Origin: VFJQ01 sp044226525
Lineage (GTDB): Bacteria; Verrucomicrobiota; Verrucomicrobiia; Chthoniobacterales; Chthoniobacteraceae
Assembly: GCA_044226525.1 (NCBI GenBank)
Contig: JBGAGV010000032.1
Location: forward strand, 30,044 to 94,043
Direction of reading: 5' to 3'
Length of the DNA stretch: 64,000 bases
Shown here: positions 57,936 through 64,000 of the stretch, piece by piece
How positions within the stretch are numbered: the first letter of the stretch is position 1
Layout of the letters: every line of letters begins with the position of its first letter
Made by a program: the position numbers and the translations under genes
Notes under the pieces: model-generated
Databases searched by the model: none
What the model was told of the DNA's origin: nothing
Seen by the model: the letters and a program-made list of their open reading frames with translations, nothing else

Positions 57936-59125
57936 CGGCGAAGCGTGGCGAACAGCGGGCGATCGTGATAAAACGCGTCCATCGCCGCGTCGAAATACAG
58001 CCAGCCTTTCGCACTGAGGTGATCGTGTGTATCGACGAGAAATTCCGGGTCGTTGTCGTGGTCGCGAAAGTCCGCCAGCGCCACGTCGAAGCTCGCCGCG
58101 AGCGATTCCAAGTTTTCGTAATAGGTTGCACGCGCCTGCACCGAGATGCGCGCCGCGTCGAAGTAGTTTCCATTCAGCGGCATGCTCAGCAGGAGCGGTT
58201 TGGCACCCATCTGCTGGAGCCCGCGCAGCAGCAGATTCAGATCGTGCCACTCCCGCGAGGCCGCCAGTCGTCGCAGATAATCCGCTTCGCCCGACCCGTG
58301 GCGCGGTGGAGCCTCATGGGTAGGCAAGCGGTGCGGGCGGGGACGCGGCAACGCTTCCGCCTGCGCCAGCAAACGTGGCCAGTGCAGCGTATTGTGCCGC
58401 CGCGGATGAAACCGCCAGTGCCGCCAGTGATGCTCGAGAAACGCGAGGGTGTGAAAGTGATCCTGCGTGCGCAGAAGCAACCCTTCCAGCCATCCCAGCG
58501 GCCACGCCAGCCGATACAGCGCCCGGTCTTCCGCAGTATCGCGGGCCAGCCGGCGGAGCGCAAACATCAGCACCGGGTTCTTCTCCAGCGTGTTCGGAAA
58601 TTCCAGCAGCCGCCGCGCAATGTCGCGCTTCAGGTCGTGATCGAGCGCCGTGCTGAACGCCACCGCGCTCGCCTGCTCGATCGAGAAGTTTCCCGCGTAG
58701 TGATGCGGCTCCACATCCGTCTGTGCAAACCAGCTCGGTGAAAGCGAGATGGCCACTTTGCGCCCGCGTAGTTCCGGACCTACCGCGGCCAGCTTTTGCA
58801 GAATGACCAGCGAAGTGGCCCCGGCTTTTCCCACTGGAAACACTTCGAACCCCGTCGGCTCGTGCCGGAAAAAATCGCCCGCCTTGTCGGGCACTCGCTT
58901 CATCAGTTCCGAGCTGCCGTAAAGAGGCAGGAGATCGTCGTGCCGAAAAGCTTCGCGCTGAAGCACGATGCCGCGGTTCTTCAGCTCGAACGTCTGCGGC
59001 GCGACCCGATGCAGAGCCCGCACTTCGAGCCACCGCGCCATGCCCGTCCCGCCGGCCAGCGCCAGCATGAGAAAAGCCAGCGCGCCGCCCAAGGCGGCGA
59101 GATGCGGATAGCGAGACACTCGCAT
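57920..59125 (-). CDS. dltD: DltD-family protein (teichoic-acid D-alanylation type)
   Basis: 401 aa. One N-terminal membrane segment (LAALGGALAFLMLALAGGTG) anchors a soluble domain with the DltD features: LYGSSELMKR (nucleophile Ser), SLVILQKLAAVGPELRGRKV, ISLSPSWFAQTDVE, and the C-terminal catalytic pair in FRDHDNDPEFLVDTHDHLSA followed by KGW. In Gram-positives DltD completes D-alanine transfer to teichoic acids with DltA-C and DltB. None of those is in this window and a Gram-negative envelope is implied by the lipoproteins, so it probably serves another O-acylation pathway. Confidence 0.85.
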   Translation of the reverse strand: MRVSRYPHLAALGGALAFLMLALAGGTGMARWLEVRALHRVAPQTFELKNRGIVLQREAFRHDDLLPLYGSSELMKRVPDKAGDFFRHEPTGFEVFPVGKAGATSLVILQKLAAVGPELRGRKVAISLSPSWFAQTDVEPHHYAGNFSIEQASAVAFSTALDHDLKRDIARRLLEFPNTLEKNPVLMFALRRLARDTAEDRALYRLAWPLGWLEGLLLRTQDHFHTLAFLEHHWRHWRFHPRRHNTLHWPRLLAQAEALPRPRPHRLPTHEAPPRHGSGEADYLRRLAASREWHDLNLLLRGLQQMGAKPLLLSMPLNGNYFDAARISVQARATYYENLESLAASFDVALADFRDHDNDPEFLVDTHDHLSAKGWLYFDAAMDAFYHDRPLFATLRRQASR

Positions 59126-59235
59126 GGCGCGAACGCTCCCACCGCGCCGATCCGGAGCAACTTACGAATTTGTCACGTTACAGATGATGAGAGAGTTGAA
59201 CCTTTACGCCGCTCAGGAAGGGGGCGATTGATTCC

Positions 59236-60003
59236 TTGCTCCGCTGCATCGTGCCGAACTCGCTTCCGTCCACGCCCGTTTCGTTTCCGACCACTCACTG
59301 GAGCGTGATCCGTCGTGCCGGCGTGGGGGAAGGGCGCGATGCAGGGAAGGCCCTCGCGGGTCTGTGCCAGGAATACTGGCGGCCGATCTACGTGTATGTC
59401 TGCCGGCAGGGGCACCGGCCGGAGGATGCGAAGGATCTCACCCAGTCGTTCATTTTGGAACTGATCAAGGGGCCTCTGCTGGAGCGCGCCGATCCGGAGC
59501 GCGGGCGCTTCCGGTCGTTTGTGCTGACTGCGTTGAAGCACTTCCTGCTCAACTCGGAGCGATTCCATCGTGCGGAGATCCGCGGTGGCCGGGTGGAATT
59601 CGTCGCACTGGAGACATTCGCGGGCGAAGAGCAGCGGGAGATCGAGGACCTGCGGGCGCTGACTCCCGAAGAACATTTTCAGCGAAACTGGGCGCTGACC
59701 GTGCTCGAGCGAGTGTTGCAGCGGTTGCGCCAGGAGTATGAGGCCGCCGGTCGCGTGACCCTCTTTGAGACGCTTCAGTCTTACCTCGCCGGCAAGGAAG
59801 GCCAGCCGGGCTATGCCGCCGTCGCCATGCAACTCGGGCTGAGTGAGACGATGGTGGCGGTTTCCGTTCACCGGATGCGGCGGCGCTATGGGGAACTGCT
59901 GCGGGAACAAATCGCCGCCACGGTTTCGACTACCGAGGAAGTCGAGCAGGAGATTGCGGAGCTCATGAGCGCGCTGGCCCGGGAGCGGCGTGGAACGCGA
60001 TGA
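59236..60003 (+). CDS. ECF-type RNA polymerase sigma factor
   Basis: 255 aa from a TTG at 59236 or a GTG at 59251, as no ATG precedes the conserved part. The N-terminal TTHWSVIRRA motif marks a planctomycete/verrucomicrobial ECF group that occurs with protein kinases. Region 2 has LCQEYWRPIYVYVCRQGHRP and EDAKDLTQSFILELI. Region 4 has the helix-turn-helix GYAAVAMQLGLSETMVAVSV followed by HRMRRRYGELLREQI. It lies 81 nt upstream of a Ser/Thr kinase gene on the same strand and is divergent from dltD. The kinase may control it by phosphorylation in place of an anti-sigma factor. Confidence 0.9.
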   Translation: MLRCIVPNSLPSTPVSFPTTHWSVIRRAGVGEGRDAGKALAGLCQEYWRPIYVYVCRQGHRPEDAKDLTQSFILELIKGPLLERADPERGRFRSFVLTALKHFLLNSERFHRAEIRGGRVEFVALETFAGEEQREIEDLRALTPEEHFQRNWALTVLERVLQRLRQEYEAAGRVTLFETLQSYLAGKEGQPGYAAVAMQLGLSETMVAVSVHRMRRRYGELLREQIAATVSTTEEVEQEIAELMSALARERRGTR

Positions 60004-60084
60004 AATCCACTCCGTCCTGTAAGCATTTTTCCCTTTCGGGTAAGTAGCGAATGAGCAGCAGCCTCGCCGAGGCGGCGCTTTTTC

Positions 60085-63000
60085 ATGACCGATTCTTCCA
60101 TCGACGCCCACGACGAACAGGAACACTGCGCCGTGTGCCACGCCGTGATCCCGGCGCGCGCACCCGGCGGGCAATGTCCGATCTGCCTGCTGCGTCTCGC
60201 GAGCGGCTCCATTCCGGGATTCGGCGAGTCGGATTGGGACGACCAGTTGCTCGACTCGGTGCAGGTGCGGAAGTTTGGCGATTACGATCTCCGTGCGGAA
60301 ATCGCCCGCGGTGGGATGGGAGTGGTTTATCGAGCGTGGCAGCGGAGTGCCCAACGCGAGGTCGCCTTGAAGATGATCGTTGCGGGCCAGCTCGCGACGC
60401 CAGCTACGGTCGCGCGATTTCAAAACGAAGCGGCTGCCGCCGCCCGGCTCGCGCATCCGCACATCGTGCCCGTTTACGAGTTCGGCGAAATCGAGACGCA
60501 ACACTTTTTCTCGATGCGCTACATCGCCGGTGGGCGAAATATCGCCACCTGGGCGCGAGCCCTGCCGGCAGACGAGCGCCTTCCCACCATCGCGCGGACC
60601 ATGAGTGCGGTGGCGCGAGCCGTCGCCTTCGCCCACGAGCGCGGCGTGCTTCACCGCGATCTCAAACCGTCGAACGTCCTCATCGACGAAGACGACCAGC
60701 CGCAGATCACCGACTTCGGCCTGGCCAAGCTGCTCGACGATGACGACGCCGTCGGGCTTACCCTCTCCAGCGCCATCCTCGGCAGCCCCAGCTACATGGC
60801 CCCCGAGCAAGCGGAACCCCGCGGTCACAGCATCACCACCGCGACGGATGTTTACGGACTCGGCGCTATCCTCTACGAACTCCTCAGCGGACGCCCTCCC
60901 TTCCAGGGAGCGACGCCGCTCGCGGTGGTGCGGCAGGTGGTGGAAAGCGCACCCCGACCGTTGCTGGACGTGCCGACCGATCTCGACACGATCTGCCGCA
61001 AGTGCCTCGCCAAGGAGCCCGGTGCCCGTTACGCGAGCGCCACGGAACTGGCCGACGAACTCGAGCGTTTTGCCAGGGGCGAGCCAATCGTCGCCGAGCC
61101 GGAAAGCACGCTCGCCCTGCTCGTGCGCTGGTCGCGGCGGCACCCCGTGACCGCCATGTTGGCGGCGGCATTGCTCGCGACCTTACTGGCAGGTTTTCTC
61201 GGCGTCTCGTGGCAATGGCGTCGGGCCGAGCGCGCTCGGCAAGCGGTGGCTTCAGCGAACTCGCAACTCGCCAGGACGGTCGCTCACCTCGAATGGCGCA
61301 CACTCGATTCCTTGCTCGAGCGCGATTACGCTGGACGCGCGCTCGCCGACCTCGCCGCTCGGCTTCGCGCCGATCCTCACAACTGGCAGGCCGCCTCCTT
61401 TGCTCTCTCTCTCGTCGAGCAGCGACCGTTTGCGCGTCCGGTGGGACCCGCCATCACCGTTCCGTCCTCGGGCTCGCCTCCGCTTTCGCGTCTGGCTCCG
61501 GATGGACTTTCGGTTGGCTTCCTCGAGACGCCACGCCGGCTCCGCGTCGTCGCGTCCGCGTCGTCGGACGATGTCTTTCCTCCCCTCGCGACCGCTGTCG
61601 ATTTTGTGGACTTTGCTTTCAGCCCCGACAGCACCCTCCTCGCCGCCGGAACCGTCGATGGCACGATCCACGTCTGGCAACTGCCGTCAGGAAAACTGCT
61701 CACCCGCACTGCCACCACGGCCCAGCCCTTGCGCGGCGTGCGTTTCAGCGAAGATGGCAGCCACCTTGTCTGCCACGGTGGCAACCTCCTGGCCGTCGTG
61801 AGCACGGCGGATTTGCAGCAAGGCCACGCCGAGCCGCGCCTCATCCAGGCCGATTTTCCGCTCGCTGAAGTGCGCTGCTCGGTGGACGGCGGCCGTTTTG
61901 TGGCGTGGGGTGGAAAGGAGCAGCCGTCCGTTCATTTCTGGGGGGCGCCGGGCAGCAGCGAAGACTTCCGGCTTCCGATCAAAGGGATCCGGGCTCCCGC
62001 ACTCGACGCCGCCGGCCGGCGCGTGGCTGTGCAGACCAACACCCTGGAGGTGCAGGTGTGGGATCTCCTCGAACGCCGCCAGATCTCCACCATCTCCGCG
62101 CCCACCCTGCGCTTCAATCAAGTCGCCATCAGCCCGGATGGAGAACGCGTGATCGTAGGCCTGCACGTTGGCGCAGCGCGCATCTTCTCCGCCACCACCG
62201 CTCTTCCTACCGGCGCGCGGATGCCTCAGCTCTACCAGACCAGCGCGCTCGTCCTTGATCGCTCCGGCACCATCCTGGCCGCAGGCGCGATGGACTACCA
62301 TGCGCGCCTTTGGGATGCGAACACCGGCGAGCCGCTCGGCGAACCGATTCCTCAGACGGGCCCGGTCCGCTCGCTCGATCTCTCCGCAGACGCACGCCGC
62401 CTGCTTGTATGCGCGGACGCGCCCGGCGGAAACGGTCACGTCCTCCAGCTCTGGCATCAGAATCCACCACTTGGCCCTGCCATCTACTCGCACCTCGGCC
62501 ATCACGATTTTGACTCCATCCGGATGAGCCGCGACCAACGTTACCTCGCCGCATCTTCCGAACTGCCCAAGCCAGTCTTTAGCCTCTTCGATGTCGCTAC
62601 CCACCGCGTCCTGCTCGACCGCGTTCCCGGTCCCGCGCAGAATTACGCGGTCGAGTTTTCGCCCGACGGCCGGTCTCTCTACACGATCACCAATCGCGGC
62701 CTCGTCCGCGCGTGGTCCGTGCCCGATGGCCGCAAGCTCTGGCCGGACTTGCAGCTCCCTGCTGGCAATCAACCCGCCCTGCTCTCCCCCGACGGTCGCT
62801 GGATCGTCTCGGGAGGAACGGATGGCTGGCTGCGCTTCGTTGACTCCAACAGTGGGCAAATCGTGCGGCAGTTTGCTCACGGCGCTTTGATCAAGGGAAT
62901 CGGCTTTACCGAGGATTGCCGGCGCGTGGTCTGCGGAGGAGCGGAAGGGCGTGCGACCGTGTGGGACACGGAATCGGGCGAAAAGATTGCCGACCTCAAG

Positions 63001-63696
63001 GGGCATACCAACGCGATCATCTCGACCGTTTTTAGTCCCGATGGCAGCCGCGTGCTCACCGCCAGTTACGACGCCACCGCGCGACTCTGGGATGTGGCCA
63101 CAGGTGCCCCGCTCGGCCAGCCGATGCCGCATTCTGGCGAGCTTTCACACGGCGCCTTCAGCCCGGATGGCCGCCGCGTCGCCACCGCCGCACGCGACGG
63201 CACCGCCCGCCTTTGGGACGCCACCACCGGAGTCCCCCTCTCCGAACCCATGTCCAGTCCAGCCACCGTCGTCACCGTTCGCTTTCATCCCGACGGGCGC
63301 CGCCTGCTCTGCCAGGATCTTCAGGGCTTCCGTCTCTGGGATGTGGAAACCGGAGAGCCCGTCACGCTCCACTGCCCCATCGCCACCTCCGGCGGGATTG
63401 GCTTCGATTCGCCGAGCAGCCGCGCTCAATTTTCGCCCGACGGACGGCAACTCGTGCTCGGCTACACGCAGTGGGAGGTCACGCTCTGGCCCCTCACGAG
63501 TCCGCCCGTGCCGGTTCCGGCCTGGCTGCCGGACTTCCTCGATGTCCTCGCCACCGGAGCCGCTGAGCCGCAGCAACGGGAAGACACTCAGCGGAGCGTC
63601 CGGCTGCTTCAGTTTGAGAAACGTGCGCGGGCCATGGGCGATACCGATTTTTACGAAACGTGGCTGCGTCGCTACTTTGGACTGGTTGAGAAGTAG
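60085..63696 (+). CDS. Ser/Thr protein kinase with WD40 repeats
   Basis: 1203 aa. The N-terminal CAVCHAVIPARAPGGQCPIC is a zinc-ribbon-like pair of CxxC. The kinase core spans about 65-340: glycine loop IARGGMGVVYRAW, VALKM (Lys), HRDLKPSN near residue 190, DFGLAK and SPSYMAPEQ, all intact. A membrane segment at about 355-375 (VTAMLAAALLATLLAGFLGV) separates it from an outer region of some 750 residues with WD40 repeats (SPDGSRVLTASYDATARLWD, SPDGRRVATAARDGTARLWD, GTVDGTIHVW). The layout is a membrane receptor kinase whose propeller may sense an extracytoplasmic or partner signal. It is adjacent to the ECF sigma gene. Confidence 0.95.
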   Translation: MTDSSIDAHDEQEHCAVCHAVIPARAPGGQCPICLLRLASGSIPGFGESDWDDQLLDSVQVRKFGDYDLRAEIARGGMGVVYRAWQRSAQREVALKMIVAGQLATPATVARFQNEAAAAARLAHPHIVPVYEFGEIETQHFFSMRYIAGGRNIATWARALPADERLPTIARTMSAVARAVAFAHERGVLHRDLKPSNVLIDEDDQPQITDFGLAKLLDDDDAVGLTLSSAILGSPSYMAPEQAEPRGHSITTATDVYGLGAILYELLSGRPPFQGATPLAVVRQVVESAPRPLLDVPTDLDTICRKCLAKEPGARYASATELADELERFARGEPIVAEPESTLALLVRWSRRHPVTAMLAAALLATLLAGFLGVSWQWRRAERARQAVASANSQLARTVAHLEWRTLDSLLERDYAGRALADLAARLRADPHNWQAASFALSLVEQRPFARPVGPAITVPSSGSPPLSRLAPDGLSVGFLETPRRLRVVASASSDDVFPPLATAVDFVDFAFSPDSTLLAAGTVDGTIHVWQLPSGKLLTRTATTAQPLRGVRFSEDGSHLVCHGGNLLAVVSTADLQQGHAEPRLIQADFPLAEVRCSVDGGRFVAWGGKEQPSVHFWGAPGSSEDFRLPIKGIRAPALDAAGRRVAVQTNTLEVQVWDLLERRQISTISAPTLRFNQVAISPDGERVIVGLHVGAARIFSATTALPTGARMPQLYQTSALVLDRSGTILAAGAMDYHARLWDANTGEPLGEPIPQTGPVRSLDLSADARRLLVCADAPGGNGHVLQLWHQNPPLGPAIYSHLGHHDFDSIRMSRDQRYLAASSELPKPVFSLFDVATHRVLLDRVPGPAQNYAVEFSPDGRSLYTITNRGLVRAWSVPDGRKLWPDLQLPAGNQPALLSPDGRWIVSGGTDGWLRFVDSNSGQIVRQFAHGALIKGIGFTEDCRRVVCGGAEGRATVWDTESGEKIADLKGHTNAIISTVFSPDGSRVLTASYDATARLWDVATGAPLGQPMPHSGELSHGAFSPDGRRVATAARDGTARLWDATTGVPLSEPMSSPATVVTVRFHPDGRRLLCQDLQGFRLWDVETGEPVTLHCPIATSGGIGFDSPSSRAQFSPDGRQLVLGYTQWEVTLWPLTSPPVPVPAWLPDFLDVLATGAAEPQQREDTQRSVRLLQFEKRARAMGDTDFYETWLRRYFGLVEK

Positions 63697-63736
63697 TCCA
63701 GTCCCGATCGGAACTGTAGTCTCAGCGACCCCGGTC

Positions 63737-63753
63737 CGGCCTCACTGAGGCCG
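63737..63753. terminator. Short palindrome between convergent genes
   Basis: CGGCCTCA and TGAGGCCG form a perfect 8-bp stem around a single C, too tight to fold fully but able to form a 6-7 bp hairpin. It lies between the stop codons of the kinase gene and the minus-strand gene at the right edge. No T-run follows on either strand. Confidence 0.35.
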
Positions 63754-63754
63754 C

Positions 63755-64000
63755 TCAAGGGACGGCAACCAGGAACGGTCCGACGACGAGCGCACCGGCA
63801 TCGGCGTGGAGCACGCCGGTCGTGACGTTGGCGGCGTTGACGAAGGTGCCGTCGGTGTCGTTGGTGCGCTTGAACAGGCTCCCGGCGGTGAAGCTGGAGA
63901 GCTTGCCTTTGACGAGGATGTCGGCGACGCCATCGCCCAGGAGGCCACCCGGCGTCGCCGGGCCGATCAGGCCAAGGATGGTCAGCCGATTGACGTTGCC
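63755..64000 (-). CDS. C-terminal end of an exported repeat-type protein (5' part outside window)
   Basis: 81 codons in an open minus-strand frame that enters at the window edge and stops at TGA 63755-63757. The translation reads like short beta-strands with Gly/Asp turns: NRLTILGLIGPATPGG, GDGVADILVKGKLSSFTAGS, LFKRTNDTDGTFVN and ADAGALVVGPFLVAVP at the very end. The GDGVADI turn recalls repeat proteins of extracellular beta-structure. No family is assigned and the domain order is unknown without the missing part. Confidence 0.6.
   Translation of the reverse strand, partial: GNVNRLTILGLIGPATPGGLLGDGVADILVKGKLSSFTAGSLFKRTNDTDGTFVNAANVTTGVLHADAGALVVGPFLVAVP

Noticed and set aside
57224..58741. 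505-aa plus-strand frame across the hydrolase and dltD
   Set aside because: It runs out of frame in the hydrolase and antisense to dltD, with no protein-like features.

Overview
The window looks like a chromosomal segment of a GC-rich, Gram-negative bacterium, most likely a member of the Verrucomicrobiota. The reasons are indirect: secreted sulfatase, pectate lyase and beta-propeller hydrolase-like genes, a 'TTHWSVI'-type ECF sigma factor next to a Ser/Thr kinase with WD40 repeats, O-antigen-ligase/TPR fusions, lipoproteins, and few recognisable Shine-Dalgarno sequences. No 16S rRNA is present, so the assignment is an inference. No tRNA, rRNA or CRISPR array was found. One tmRNA gene (ssrA) is present.

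Layout. 0-6.1 kb is a carbohydrate locus: a pectate lyase (cut by the window edge) and a sulfatase on the minus strand, divergent from two translationally coupled secreted beta-propeller proteins. 6.2-10.8 kb is a minus-strand cassette of a TIR protein, a KGGVGR ATPase-TPR protein and a coiled-coil/Fn3-like protein, with a 21-bp-period tandem repeat in its second gap. It is the best candidate for an undescribed conflict system. 11-19 kb is rpoB-rpoC. 19.4-26 kb holds leuD, an ankyrin protein, an SH3-like lipoprotein, membrane proteins and leuC, with a palindromic MITE-like element between two convergent genes. 26-31 kb holds an SLC1-type symporter, a family II pyrophosphatase with regulatory domains, lipoproteins, an Rrf2 regulator and ssrA, followed by decayed coding sequence.

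31.8-46.7 kb is a cell-surface region. It contains two copies of a pair made of a large Ala-rich exported protein and an O-antigen-ligase-family membrane protein with C-terminal TPRs, arranged divergently around an intergenic region with repeated CTGTAA boxes. The plus-strand copy continues into an EEP-family membrane protein, a GT39-like glycosyltransferase and a GT2-methyltransferase fusion. Together they suggest synthesis of a surface glycan or glycoprotein.

46.7-64 kb is mixed: an ABC ATPase and binding protein without a permease, an FAD reductase, a Mu gp27-like protein, MgtC, FabV, a VIT/VWA protein, a TPR protein coupled to a serine hydrolase, an orphan DltD convergent with that hydrolase, an ECF sigma factor, a Ser/Thr kinase with WD40 repeats, and the end of a repeat-type exported protein running off the right edge.
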